Positions 52,948 through 61,821 of a DNA stretch of 64,000 bases are shown piece by piece. The stretch's first letter is position 1. Every line of letters begins with the position of its first letter. The stretch covers positions 128,019 through 192,018 of the forward strand of contig NZ_FNBN01000008.1 of assembly GCF_900102545.1 (NCBI RefSeq), read 5' to 3'. The notes under the pieces were generated by a model. That model was not told where the DNA came from. It was given only the letters and a program-made list of their open reading frames with translations, and did not search any database. The stretch is from Chitinophaga filiformis (GTDB taxonomy: Bacteria; Bacteroidota; Bacteroidia; Chitinophagales; Chitinophagaceae). A program made the translations under genes and the position numbers.

Positions 52948-52987
52948 AAAAAAACCGCCCCGCGTTGTTTCTTCTGCGGCGGGGCGG
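52948..52987 (-). terminator. Intrinsic terminator of the adaptor-like/two-component unit
   Basis: CCGCCCCGC (52955-52963) and GCGGGGCGG (52979-52987) form a perfect 9-bp GC stem; on the minus strand seven T follow. It is 111 bp past the stop of the gene at 53098. Confidence 0.75.
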
Positions 52988-53097
52988 AGTAATTGAGCAT
53001 GTAGAACAGTTCAAACAAATGATAACACCTGTAAGAGCTGCATTAGCATGTCCATTCTATCAACCTATATGCGAACTAAAACCCTATTGATCAGCGT

Positions 53098-53763
53098 TTA
53101 ATTATCACTCAGCGCTTCGTATATCTGTTGCTGATGTGCAGATATTACGTTTTCTCCCGCAGTCAATCCTCTGAGTATATAGATAATATCACCGGTAGTG
53201 GTATACGTTTGCACCTCTCTTACCTGGATATTATACTTGTCTTTGAACACCAGCACAAAATTCTTACTGTGATCTGCTATTACTGCCGTTTCCGGAATGG
53301 CGATCATATCATCACCCTGGTTGCAATGAACGATCACTGCTGCTTTCATCTCAGGTTTGAGCAATGCCTCAGGGATGGTGAGCAGTATATCAATTCTCCC
53401 TGCTGATGAATCTTTTGCCGGATAGACCGTCTCCACTTTTCCATAAAACACTTTCTCGGGAAGGCTTGCCGTGATGATCTCTGCCTCATTACCTTCTTTC
53501 ACATTCTTCAGATCGGCCTTTGCTACATCTATCAGTACATCTGTCTTGCGGGCAGTCTTATTGTTCCGGAGTATTTTTCCCGGCAGCTGCAGCTCCTTTT
53601 GTACGGGCTTGAGACTGGCGGTATCTATTCTGATCGTTTTCAACATTGTATCACTCAGCACAAACGTCTTCTTCTGGACACCTCCGTCGATCTCCGGATG
53701 CTTACATGCTGTCAGGCATAGGCTGGCAACAAATAAGACGAGGATGAAGGAGATGCATTTCAT
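53098..53763 (-). CDS. Shortened adaptor-like lipoprotein lacking the hairpin and lipoyl domains
   Basis: About 221 residues from ATG 53763, with lipobox LCLTAC (Cys after the hydrophobic segment). The rest aligns with the start and second half of an RND adaptor. ELQLPGKILRNN is the beta-barrel entry (compare NIKLNGKIQPDE in the adaptor at 41024). It passes directly to DVLIDVAKADLKNVKEGNEA, the barrel, and to AVIADHSKNFVLVFKDKYN and GLTAGENVISAHQQQIYEAL, the membrane-proximal end. The whole barrel-sandwich half and coiled-coil hairpin are absent, about 115 residues. It cannot bridge to TolC. No pump gene is linked; it lies 96 bp downstream of a two-component system, suggesting a signalling or metal-binding lipoprotein. 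Confidence 0.75.
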   Translation of the reverse strand: MKCISFILVLFVASLCLTACKHPEIDGGVQKKTFVLSDTMLKTIRIDTASLKPVQKELQLPGKILRNNKTARKTDVLIDVAKADLKNVKEGNEAEIITASLPEKVFYGKVETVYPAKDSSAGRIDILLTIPEALLKPEMKAAVIVHCNQGDDMIAIPETAVIADHSKNFVLVFKDKYNIQVREVQTYTTTGDIIYILRGLTAGENVISAHQQQIYEALSDN

Positions 53764-53859
53764 GACGTATTTCAGAATTAGTGCAAAGCTCTGCAATCCT
53801 ACTTAAAGAGGGCTTTAAGGACAATTAAAAAGAGATTAAAATGTAGGGGAATGAATAAG

Positions 53860-55263
53860 TTATTGATGCTGGTGCGGCAGGGTTACAGTAAAAGTGGTGC
53901 CTTGTCCCTGTATGGATGAAACCACGATCTGGCCTTTGTGCAGCTGGACGATCCTTTTGCAAATGGATAGTCCGAGGCCATGGCCGCGTACCTGGTGTGA
54001 ATTGGAGCCCCGGTAAAAGGGTTCGAAGATCTTCTCCAGATCTTCCGGAGCGATACCTATACCGTTATCTTTTACCTGTACCTGTATATTTTTAGGCGTA
54101 AAGTCGATGGTGACGAAGGTGGTATTGTCTGCCGAGAACTTCAGGGCATTATCCAGCAGGTTCAGGAAGAGTACCTTCAGGAGGCTTTCATTCCCCTCGC
54201 AGATCAGCTCTGTATCCAGTTCAGGTACTTTCAGGAAGCTGATGTCAACCCGGGCAGATTTTTGCGCTTCAGCACCGGGACTGGCCGGTGCACGCTTCAG
54301 TTTGATCAGGTTGCTCATGTCCAGCAGCAGCTCATCTATCCTGACCTCTGTAAAGACGAACTGTTGTTCATCCAAACCTGATTGTGCCAGTTGTAAGAGT
54401 CCGTTGCTGAGGTCTGACAGGTGCTGTGCATCTTCCAGTACCGATGTCAGGATATCCTGGTACACTTCGGCGCTTCTTTCCTTTGATAAGGCCACCTGTA
54501 ACTGGCTGATAATGGAGGCCAGCGGTGTTCTCAGTTCATGCGAGGCATTGCTCACAAAACTCTTCTGCAGGTCAAAAGCATTGCTCAGGCGCTTCAGCAT
54601 GGTATTGAAGTTGGCTCCCAGCTGGGATATTTCATCCCTTCCCTTAGCGGTTACCGTCATACCCTGGAGGTTGCTGGCGTTGATGGTGCGTACCTGTCGT
54701 ACCAGGTTGTCAATGGGTCTGACCATTCCCCCTGCAAAGACATAGCCGATCACTACCAGCAGGATGACGGCTACAATGATCTCAATAATGAGGATCTGCC
54801 GGAGGTTCTGTAGGTTCTGATGACCGTATTTGTCAAAGGAGGTGACCAGTACGATCACAGAGACTTTGCCTTCCGTATAGTATACGCCTACCAGCTCACC
54901 GTTATCACGCTCATGACTATACTCGCCGTTCTTTTTAATATAGTCGAGCAGGTGACGGGAGGTGCGGATAGCAGTATCTTTTATATTGGAATAAAGGAGG
55001 TCGTAAGCAGGGTCGTAAACGAGAATGGTTTCCTTGTATAAGTCCTGAAACGTAGTTTTATCCAGCTTCCGCAGGAGGTCTACCTTTACATGGTCATCTT
55101 CAATGATGACGTTGGCAATGGAACGGGCACGGTATTCCAGGCGTTCCAGGTATTCCGCTTTACGTGACTGTGCAGAGAAATAATAAGCCAGGATGGCGAA
55201 GGTATTCAGCAATACAAATGCTGAAATAGAGTAGGAGAGCGCTATTTTATATTTGATTTTCAC
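53860..55263 (-). CDS. Sensor histidine kinase (HAMP-HisKA-HATPase)
   Basis: A 467-residue membrane kinase. TM1 is about 9-29, a periplasmic sensor covers 30-155 with no motif I can name, and TM2 is about 157-178 with HAMP at 180-232. HisKA has His242 in SFVSNASHELRTPLASIISQ. The ATPase domain has the N box LFLNLLDNALKFSADNTT, G1 DNGIGIAPEDLEKIFEPF and G2 GHGLGLSICKRIV. The start is GTG at 55263, which overlaps the regulator stop (GTGA), so the two are translationally coupled. The layout resembles CusS/RprX-type metal or envelope sensors; the linked adaptor-like lipoprotein supports an envelope signal. Confidence 0.93.
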   Translation of the reverse strand: MKIKYKIALSYSISAFVLLNTFAILAYYFSAQSRKAEYLERLEYRARSIANVIIEDDHVKVDLLRKLDKTTFQDLYKETILVYDPAYDLLYSNIKDTAIRTSRHLLDYIKKNGEYSHERDNGELVGVYYTEGKVSVIVLVTSFDKYGHQNLQNLRQILIIEIIVAVILLVVIGYVFAGGMVRPIDNLVRQVRTINASNLQGMTVTAKGRDEISQLGANFNTMLKRLSNAFDLQKSFVSNASHELRTPLASIISQLQVALSKERSAEVYQDILTSVLEDAQHLSDLSNGLLQLAQSGLDEQQFVFTEVRIDELLLDMSNLIKLKRAPASPGAEAQKSARVDISFLKVPELDTELICEGNESLLKVLFLNLLDNALKFSADNTTFVTIDFTPKNIQVQVKDNGIGIAPEDLEKIFEPFYRGSNSHQVRGHGLGLSICKRIVQLHKGQIVVSSIQGQGTTFTVTLPHQHQ

Positions 55264-55946
55264 TCTTCGGCAAGGTAATATCCCATTCCTGTTTTTGTGT
55301 GGAGCAGCTTATTGTCAAAGTCTTTGTCGATCTTCTTCCGCAGGAAGTTCATGTATACTTCTATCACGTTGGTACCGGTATCAAAGTCGATATCCCATAC
55401 CTTTTCTGCGATGACCAGTTTGGAGATCACTTTGCCTTTGTGCAGGGCGAGGAATTCCAGGAGCTGGTATTCCTTGGCTGTCAGGGCGATCTTTTTACCG
55501 GCTCTGGTCACTTCCTTCTTCTCGCGATCTATTTCCAGGTCGCCGATCACGATTTTATACTGGGTATTTTCCTGTACTTCAGAACCGGCTCTTTTCAGGA
55601 ACACCCTGATACGGGCCATCAGTTCCCGGAAGTCGAATGGTTTTACCAGGTAATCATCTGCTCCCAGCTCAAAGGCCTGCATTTTATCGTCCATGCCGCC
55701 CAGGGCAGTGAGCATGATGATTGGGATGGCGTTATTTTTCCGGCGGATCACTTCACATACTTCGTAGCCGTTGGCGTGGGGCAGGTTGAGGTCCAGGATC
55801 ACCAGGTCGTAGTTATTGCTGGCGCCCAGGCTTTTGCCCATTCTGCCATCATAGGCAACATCGACTTCAAAGCCGTTTTCCTCTAATCCCTTTTTGACGG
55901 TATTAGCTACTTTGATTTCGTCTTCTACTACGAGTATGCGTTGCAT
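55260..55946 (-). CDS. OmpR/PhoB-family response regulator
   Basis: A 228-residue regulator of standard length. The receiver has acidic pair ED at 8-9, phosphoacceptor Asp52 in YDLVILDLNLPHANGYE, Thr in IIMLTALGG and Lys in DDYLVKPFDFREL. The winged-helix domain shows ALTAKEYQLLEFLALHKGKV and EKVWDIDFDTGTNVIEVYMN. It is the first gene of the unit with its sensor kinase (four-base GTGA overlap) and the adaptor-like lipoprotein. The nearest likely targets are its own unit and perhaps the RND efflux operon at 37887-43929, but no shared operator was found by eye. Confidence 0.95.
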   Translation of the reverse strand: MQRILVVEDEIKVANTVKKGLEENGFEVDVAYDGRMGKSLGASNNYDLVILDLNLPHANGYEVCEVIRRKNNAIPIIMLTALGGMDDKMQAFELGADDYLVKPFDFRELMARIRVFLKRAGSEVQENTQYKIVIGDLEIDREKKEVTRAGKKIALTAKEYQLLEFLALHKGKVISKLVIAEKVWDIDFDTGTNVIEVYMNFLRKKIDKDFDNKLLHTKTGMGYYLAEE

Positions 55947-56027
55947 ATGTTATCCTGGTTAGTTCGCTTATTGAAGGTACGAGTTATGCCTGTATATTGT
56001 ATTGTTCTATTTCGGGCGGTTGTTGTA

Positions 56028-58013
56028 TTAACCCTCAAGCTCCATCAGCTTCTCGAAAGCCTTCTCATAATCCTCGTTCACCTGCTTCAGTTCCTTACCT
56101 AATTGAGCATATTCAGTTTCCAGTTGCTGGAAACGCTTTTTATCTGAATAAGTCTGCGGGTCGTTCATGGAAGTTTCCAGGGCCACCTTCTTTTTATTGA
56201 GGCTGGCCAGTTGCTCTTCCAGTTGCTGGAACTGACGTTTGTGTTTCTGCAACTCCTTTTGCTTGTCTTTGTCTATAGGAGCGTTCTTCTGCTGGCTGTT
56301 GCTGTTATTATTGTTGTTGGCGTTATTGTTATTCGCTGGCCGCTCGTTCTTTACTTCTTTTTTTTTTGACTCGTTGGCGTTCTTGTCGGCGCTAGCAAGT
56401 TGTTTAGCGTTTTCGGCCTGGCGCTTTTTGTACTCTTCCCATTCAGCATAGGTACCTTTGAATTCCTTGATCTGGCCGTCTACGATCTCCCAGATCTTAT
56501 TGGCAGTCTGGCTTACAAAATAGCGGTCGTGGGATACGAGTACGTAAGTACCGTCGTACTGTCCGAGTGCGTCAATCAGCATTTGGACAGAGTTCATATC
56601 CAGGTGGTTCGTCGGCTCGTCCAATAGCAGGAAGTTGGCCTGGCTGATGATCGTTTTAGCGAGTGCCACACGTGCTTTCTCACCTCCGGACAGGATCTTG
56701 ATCCTTTTATAAACGTCATCACCGGTAAAGAGGAAACAACCCAGCAGGGAGCGGAGTTCCACCTCAGAGCGTCCGCTGCCGAAGTTCTTCAGTTCATCCA
56801 GGATCTCGCTGTTAAGGTCCAGGCTTTCCAGCTGGTGCTGGGCATAGAAGCTGGGAACGACGTTATGTCCGCCGATACGCTCACCTTCCATTGGTTCTGT
56901 ACCAGCTATCACGCGGAGCAGGGTGGATTTACCCTTACCGTTGGCCCCGATCAGGGCTATCTTGTCGCCACGGTTGATCTCAGCACTGGCATTTTCCAGG
57001 ATGGTGAGGTTGCCAAAACGTTTGGTTACATTATTCAGGGTGGTAATGATCTTACCAGGTACTTTATCAGGGGTAAAGTTGATACGGATCTTGGAAGGAC
57101 CGTTATCTACCTGTTCTACTCTTTCCAGTTTGTCCAGGCGTTTGGCAATACTCTGTGCCTGGGCTGCCTTGGAAGCCTTCGCCTTAAAGCGCTCAATAAA
57201 GCGTTCCTGCTGGCGGATGTAGTCCTGCTGATTTTCGTAGGCGCTCTGCTGCATTTCACGACGGAGTTCCTTTTCCACTTCATAGGCTTCATAGTTACCT
57301 GCGTAGTGGTGTAACTGCTGCTGATAGAGTTCTACTATTTTATTCACCATTCTGTCCAGGAAGTAACGGTCGTGCGATACGATGATCACGGCGCCGTTGT
57401 AGCTCTGCAGGTATTTCTCCAGCCATTCAATGGAAGGGAGGTCAAGGTGGTTCGTCGGCTCATCGAGCATCAGAACATCCGGCTGCTGCAGGATCAGTTT
57501 AGCCAGAAGTACACGCATACGCCAGCCTCCGGAGAACTGGCTGTAAGGACGTTCGAGGTCGGCAGTGGAGAAGCCGAGGCCTTCCAGTACCTGGGCGGTC
57601 TTATGCCGCATATTATAACCGTCAAGTACCTCAAACTCATGGAGTTTGTCGGCATATTCCATCAGGATTTCTTCACTCTCGTTGGTCTCCAGTTCTTTAG
57701 TAATGCGTTCCAGCTCTTTTTCCAGCTTCAGGGCTTGCTCGAAGGCGGTCATGCCCACATTCAGGATAGATTCGTCTGATTCGAAGCTGAGCAGGTCCTG
57801 GTTAAAGAATCCGAGAGAGAGGTTTTTGATCTTGTTAACACTTCCTTTCGAAACGGTATACTCACCGTTGATCACACGTAAAATGGTAGATTTACCGGTA
57901 CCATTCATCCCGATCAGACCCACACGGTCGCCCGGTACAATATGCCATGAAGCGTCTTCAACGATGGCTCTTGCGCCAAACTCAAAAGTTATATCCTGTA
58001 GTGCGATTAGCAT
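56028..58013 (-). CDS. ABC-F family ATPase (Uup/EttA-like)
   Basis: About 661 residues from ATG 58013; a TACCTTTG box 22 bp upstream supports this start over a longer frame. There are two ABC domains and no membrane segment. The first has Walker A GMNGTGKSTILRVI, signature YSQFSGGWRMRVLLAK and LMLDEPTNHLDL. The second has GANGKGKSTLLRVI, ILSGGEKARVALAK and LLLDEPTNHLDM. A charged linker (about 245-310) separates them, and the C-terminus has an Asn-rich spacer with long N runs followed by a coiled coil (LQKHKRQFQQLEEQLASL). This C-terminal coiled coil is the mark of Uup-type proteins. ABC-F proteins act on the ribosome in translation quality control, DNA-related functions or antibiotic protection. 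Confidence 0.92.
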   Translation of the reverse strand: MLIALQDITFEFGARAIVEDASWHIVPGDRVGLIGMNGTGKSTILRVINGEYTVSKGSVNKIKNLSLGFFNQDLLSFESDESILNVGMTAFEQALKLEKELERITKELETNESEEILMEYADKLHEFEVLDGYNMRHKTAQVLEGLGFSTADLERPYSQFSGGWRMRVLLAKLILQQPDVLMLDEPTNHLDLPSIEWLEKYLQSYNGAVIIVSHDRYFLDRMVNKIVELYQQQLHHYAGNYEAYEVEKELRREMQQSAYENQQDYIRQQERFIERFKAKASKAAQAQSIAKRLDKLERVEQVDNGPSKIRINFTPDKVPGKIITTLNNVTKRFGNLTILENASAEINRGDKIALIGANGKGKSTLLRVIAGTEPMEGERIGGHNVVPSFYAQHQLESLDLNSEILDELKNFGSGRSEVELRSLLGCFLFTGDDVYKRIKILSGGEKARVALAKTIISQANFLLLDEPTNHLDMNSVQMLIDALGQYDGTYVLVSHDRYFVSQTANKIWEIVDGQIKEFKGTYAEWEEYKKRQAENAKQLASADKNANESKKKEVKNERPANNNNANNNNNSNSQQKNAPIDKDKQKELQKHKRQFQQLEEQLASLNKKKVALETSMNDPQTYSDKKRFQQLETEYAQLGKELKQVNEDYEKAFEKLMELEG

Positions 58014-58034
58014 TGCTAAATAAAATTGAAGGTG

Positions 58035-58042
58035 CAAAGGTA
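58035..58042 (-). promoter_or_regulatory. -7 box of the ABC-F gene
   Basis: The minus strand reads TACCTTTG, a full TAnnTTTG match, 22 bp before ATG 58013. Confidence 0.5.
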
Positions 58043-58097
58043 GTGCTTTTAGGGGAGAGTCCATAGTCCGGTGAGTAGTTCTATCGACTGTTTCGAT

Positions 58098-58105
58098 TAT
58101 CTTTG
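58098..58105 (+). promoter_or_regulatory. -7 box of the lipoprotein gene
   Basis: TATCTTTG, a full TAnnTTTG match, lies 22 bp before ATG 58127 in the divergent region shared with the ABC-F gene. Confidence 0.5.
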
Positions 58106-58126
58106 GACGCAAAAGCAAAATAAAAC

Positions 58127-58690
58127 ATGAGGTCAGCTATAATTCTGGTTATCACCGCATTCTTTGCCTGTAATGAAGCAGCAAAACCACCTGCCGCCAC
58201 CCAGGCGGACAATGGTCCGCTGAAAGCGCCCTATGCCACGGAATTCTATGATTCCCTGCAGGTAACCATGGATGCCTATTATGACCTGACCGATGGCCTG
58301 TCGCAGGGCAATGCGACCTATACCGACAAATGGGCGGCTATCCTGAAGCAGCATATCGACAGCCTTCCTTTAGGGCTGCTCCAGGTGGATTCTGCCAGAC
58401 TGGGAGTGCTTCATACTGCCACCGGCAGTATCAGCGCAGAGCTAAGCGGGTTACTGGGAGAAAAGGAGCTGGAGGAGAAAAGAGCTGGTTTTGAGTCGGT
58501 TTCGGATATGCTGTACGACATTGTCCAGACCACGGGACTGAAAGGAAAGACAATCTACCGGCAGTATTGCCCGATGGCATTTAACGACCGGGGAGCGTAC
58601 TGGCTGAGCAGGAGCAGTAAGAAGCAGAATCCTTATTTTGGCAACGGAATGCTGGGCTGTGTCGAGGTTACAGACAGTTTACGCTATTAA
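58127..58690 (+). CDS. Small lipoprotein, possible DUF3347-like periplasmic protein
   Basis: A 187-residue predicted lipoprotein: MRSAIILVITAFFACNEAAK gives a lipobox ending at Cys15. The mature part is helical with FYDSLQVTMDAYYDLTDGLS, WAAILKQHIDSLPLGLLQVD and FESVSDMLYDIVQTTGLKGK. It ends in a conserved-looking QYCPMAFNDRGAYWLSRSSK and NPYFGNGMLGCVEV, where Cys and Met could bind copper. This order matches the DUF3347 domain found with CusB-like adaptors, in which Cys/Met residues handle metal. It lies alone, divergent from the ABC-F gene. Confidence 0.75.
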   Translation: MRSAIILVITAFFACNEAAKPPAATQADNGPLKAPYATEFYDSLQVTMDAYYDLTDGLSQGNATYTDKWAAILKQHIDSLPLGLLQVDSARLGVLHTATGSISAELSGLLGEKELEEKRAGFESVSDMLYDIVQTTGLKGKTIYRQYCPMAFNDRGAYWLSRSSKKQNPYFGNGMLGCVEVTDSLRY

Positions 58691-58843
58691 GAAAGCCACC
58701 TGAGGTAAGAATGCAGTGAGGGCCATTACATTTGATATACAAAAATGCCGTCATTTTTCTTAACTTCGCAAGCCGATTTTACAGGCTATTTAAAATCAAT
58801 ATAAAAGCAACAGCAATAGCTGTAGGTTAACAGCTCAAATCGT

Positions 58844-60784
58844 ATGATCAACATTACATTACCGGATGGCGCAGTTCGTCAGTATGAAGCAGGAGTAACT
58901 GCAATGGATGTTGCCAAATCCATCAGCGAGGGATTGGCACGTAAAGTTTTGGCCGCAAAATTCAATGGTCAGGTGACGGATGCGTCCCGACCAATTACAA
59001 CGGATGGCACGCTGCAGTTACTGACATGGACAGATGCGGATGGTAAGGCTACCATGTGGCACTCTTCCGCCCACCTCATGGCGGAGGCGCTGGAGGCCCT
59101 GTATCCGGGTGTGAAGTTTGGTATCGGACCCGCTATCGAAAACGGGTTCTATTACGATATTGACCTGGGAGGACGCAGCATTTCCGACGAAGATCTGCAG
59201 AAGATCAGCGACAAGATGGCCGAACTGGCAAAGCAGAACAGCACTTACGAACGCCGTGAAGTAAGCAAGGCCGATGCAGAAAAATATTTCACTGAAAAGA
59301 ATGATGAGTACAAGCTGGAACTGATCAGGGACCTGCAGGATGGTACGATCTCTTTCTATACACAGGGTAACTTTACAGACCTTTGCCGTGGACCTCACAT
59401 TCCCAGCACAGGGTTTATCAAGGCTATCAAGCTGACGAACATTGCCGGCGCCTACTGGCGTGGTAATGAGAAGAACAAAATGCTGACCCGTATTTACGGC
59501 ATCACTTTCCCTACCCAGAAAGAGCTGGATGAATACCTGCATCTGCTGGAGGAGGCTAAAAAACGTGACCACCGTAAGCTGGGTAAAGAGCTGGAACTGT
59601 TCACTTTCTCAGAAAAGGTGGGCCTGGGTTTGCCTTTATGGCTGCCAAAAGGTGCCATGCTGCGCGAACGCCTGCAAAGCTTTCTGCAGAAAGCACAGAT
59701 CGAAAGTGGTTATATGCCGGTAGTAACACCGCATATCGGTAACAAGAACCTGTATGTAACCTCCGGTCACTATGAGAAATATGGTAAAGACAGCTTCCAG
59801 CCGATCCATACGCCGGAAGAAGGTGAGGAGTTCATGCTGAAACCGATGAACTGTCCGCACCACTGTGAGATCTATAAAGCCAGCCCGAAAAGCTATAAAG
59901 ACCTGCCGGTACGCTTTGCGGAATTCGGTACCGTATACCGCTACGAGCAGCACGGTGAACTCCATGGTCTGACCCGTGTACGTGGCTTTACTCAGGATGA
60001 CGCACACCTTTTCTGTCGCCCTGACCAGGTGAAGGAAGAGTTTATCAAGGTGATCGACCTGGTATTGTATGTATTCTCAAGCCTGAACTTTACAGATTAT
60101 ACCGCCCAGATCTCCCTGCGCGACCAGGAAGACAGGGCAAAATATATCGGATCAGAAGAAAACTGGAACCTGGCAGAGCAGGCTATTATCGAGTCAGCTG
60201 CTGAGAAAGGGCTGAAAACGGTAGTAGAATACGGCGAGGCTGCGTTCTATGGTCCGAAACTGGACTTCATGGTGAAGGATGCCCTGGGCCGTAAATGGCA
60301 GCTCGGTACCATCCAGGTGGATTACAACCTGCCGGAGCGTTTTGAACTGGAATACGTAGGTGCAGATAATCAGAAGCACCGCCCTGTAATGATCCACCGT
60401 GCGCCATTTGGTTCACTGGAGCGTTTCATAGCGGTACTGATAGAGCATTGCGCCGGTAAATTCCCGCTGTGGCTCACACCTACACAGGTGAAGATCCTGC
60501 CTATCAGTGACAAGAACCAGGCGTATGCAGAAAAAGTAGCAGAATTGCTAAAAAATGCGGAAATTCGCGCAGAAATTGACGACCGCAATGAGAAGATAGG
60601 GAAAAAGATCAGGGAAACCGAACTTGCAAAAATTCCTTATATGCTCGTTTTAGGTGAGAAGGAAATTGCTGAAGGCAAAGTTGCGGTACGCAGACAAGCT
60701 AAAGGCGACCTCGGTGCAATGGATCTGGAACAGTTCATGGCACTGGTAAAAGAGGAAGTAGTCAGCAGGAAACCATTCGAATAA
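58844..60784 (+). CDS. thrS: Threonine-tRNA ligase
   Basis: A 646-residue class II aminoacyl-tRNA synthetase of standard length. An N-terminal TGS domain (1-60) is followed by an editing domain with MWHSSAHLMAEAL (HxxxH zinc site) and TDLCRGPHIPSTG. The catalytic core has class II motifs FMLKPMNCPHHCEIY, RFAEFGTVYRYEQHGELHGL, TRVRGFTQDDAHLFC and PVMIHRAPFGSLERFIAVLI. The anticodon-binding domain is PTQVKILPISDKNQAYAEKV. It charges tRNA-Thr and removes mischarged Ser. infC follows at a 207-bp gap, the classical neighbour order. Confidence 0.98.
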   Translation: MINITLPDGAVRQYEAGVTAMDVAKSISEGLARKVLAAKFNGQVTDASRPITTDGTLQLLTWTDADGKATMWHSSAHLMAEALEALYPGVKFGIGPAIENGFYYDIDLGGRSISDEDLQKISDKMAELAKQNSTYERREVSKADAEKYFTEKNDEYKLELIRDLQDGTISFYTQGNFTDLCRGPHIPSTGFIKAIKLTNIAGAYWRGNEKNKMLTRIYGITFPTQKELDEYLHLLEEAKKRDHRKLGKELELFTFSEKVGLGLPLWLPKGAMLRERLQSFLQKAQIESGYMPVVTPHIGNKNLYVTSGHYEKYGKDSFQPIHTPEEGEEFMLKPMNCPHHCEIYKASPKSYKDLPVRFAEFGTVYRYEQHGELHGLTRVRGFTQDDAHLFCRPDQVKEEFIKVIDLVLYVFSSLNFTDYTAQISLRDQEDRAKYIGSEENWNLAEQAIIESAAEKGLKTVVEYGEAAFYGPKLDFMVKDALGRKWQLGTIQVDYNLPERFELEYVGADNQKHRPVMIHRAPFGSLERFIAVLIEHCAGKFPLWLTPTQVKILPISDKNQAYAEKVAELLKNAEIRAEIDDRNEKIGKKIRETELAKIPYMLVLGEKEIAEGKVAVRRQAKGDLGAMDLEQFMALVKEEVVSRKPFE

Positions 60785-60866
60785 GTCATTTCACTACAAA
60801 AGGTCATAAAATATATTTTTAACTAATTGAACTTTTGTATTTTCGGGTACGTTAATTGCTTTTATA

Positions 60867-60951
60867 GTCCATAGATAACAGATACTTGTCTGCAGATCCA
60901 ATCCTCCCGACGGAAGATAAATCATTAAGACATTGTTCATGGACTATGGAC
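60867..60951 (+). other. Inverted repeat in the infC leader
   Basis: GTCCATAG (60867-60874) pairs with CTATGGAC (60944-60951) across about 70 nt, 40 bp before the infC start. A TATTTTCG box near 60838 resembles -7. A long structured leader would allow autoregulation, as is known for infC operons. Confidence 0.4.
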
Positions 60952-60991
60952 GACTACAGACAATTATTAATTTGTAACTTTATTTTTTTTA

Positions 60992-61690
60992 ATGCCACAA
61001 GGACCCAGACCAAGTTTTAACAGTAACAACAACAACAGGGGCAGAAACCCCAATTTTAGAAGAGAACAGCAACAGGAACACCGTACAAACAGAATGATAC
61101 GTGTACCTGAAGTGCGATTAGTAGGTGAGAATATAGAAGTTGGGGTATACCGAACGGAAGAGGCCCTGCGTATGGCGGAAGAACAGGGATTGGATCTCGT
61201 AGAAATTTCCCCGAACGCCGTTCCCCCGGTTTGCCGTATCATCGATTATAATAAATTCCTTTACGAAAAGAAGAAGAAGGAAAAAGAGATGAAGGCCAAA
61301 GCTCACAAGAGCGAGGTAAAGGAAATCCGGTTTACGCCAAATACAGACGATCACGACTTTGACTTCAAAGCGAAACACGCTGAGAAGTTCCTCAAAGACG
61401 GTAATAAAGTAAAAACATACGTACAGTTCAAGGGCCGCGCTATCATGTTTAAAGAGCGTGGTGAGCTGATCCTGCTGAAGTTCGCTGAAAGGCTGGCAGA
61501 AGTAGGTGCCCTGGAAGGTATGCCGACCATGGAAGGTAAGCGTATGATCGCTATTTTCGCCCCTAAGAGTGCGAAAAAGAAAATGGATAGCAGAGAGGCC
61601 AAAGAAGAACGCGCACAGCAACCAAGGGAACCGAGAGAGCCTCGTCCCGCAACTGCGTCTTCTGAAGGTAAGCCTGATCAGCAGGCATAA
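60992..61690 (+). CDS. infC: Translation initiation factor IF-3
   Basis: A 232-residue IF-3. Start ATG 60992 opens an Asn/Arg-rich extension (FNSNNNNRGRNPNFRREQQQ) usual in Bacteroidota. The N-domain IRVPEVRLVGENIEVGVYRT and LDLVEISPNAVPPVCRIIDY is followed by the Lys-rich linker. The C-domain KEIRFTPNTDDHDFDFKAKH and KFLKDGNKVKTYVQFKGRAI contacts the 30S subunit. A basic, Pro/Glu-rich C-terminal tail follows. The usual rpmI and rplT partners do not follow; instead a strong terminator closes the unit 40 bp downstream. Confidence 0.97.
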   Translation: MPQGPRPSFNSNNNNRGRNPNFRREQQQEHRTNRMIRVPEVRLVGENIEVGVYRTEEALRMAEEQGLDLVEISPNAVPPVCRIIDYNKFLYEKKKKEKEMKAKAHKSEVKEIRFTPNTDDHDFDFKAKHAEKFLKDGNKVKTYVQFKGRAIMFKERGELILLKFAERLAEVGALEGMPTMEGKRMIAIFAPKSAKKKMDSREAKEERAQQPREPREPRPATASSEGKPDQQA

Positions 61691-61730
61691 TTCAATACGC
61701 TTTATTTACTTGGTGCAATTATATCAAATG

Positions 61731-61761
61731 AACCCGGAACCTTGCGTTCCGGGTTTTTTTT
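61731..61761 (+). terminator. Intrinsic terminator after infC
   Basis: AACCCGGAAC (61731-61740), loop CTTGC, GTTCCGGGTT (61746-61755) and a run of T: a perfect 10-bp stem with a full T tract, 41 bp past the stop. Confidence 0.9.
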
Positions 61762-61821
61762 ATGGATCTGGTAATGGATGAGTACCCAAAAATTTTTATA
61801 TTGGGTAAGTTTTGACACATT

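Noticed and set aside
52629..53097. Transposase gene associated with the MITE-like element
   Set aside because: No open frame of adequate length with a DDE or HUH motif is in this gap or elsewhere in the window.
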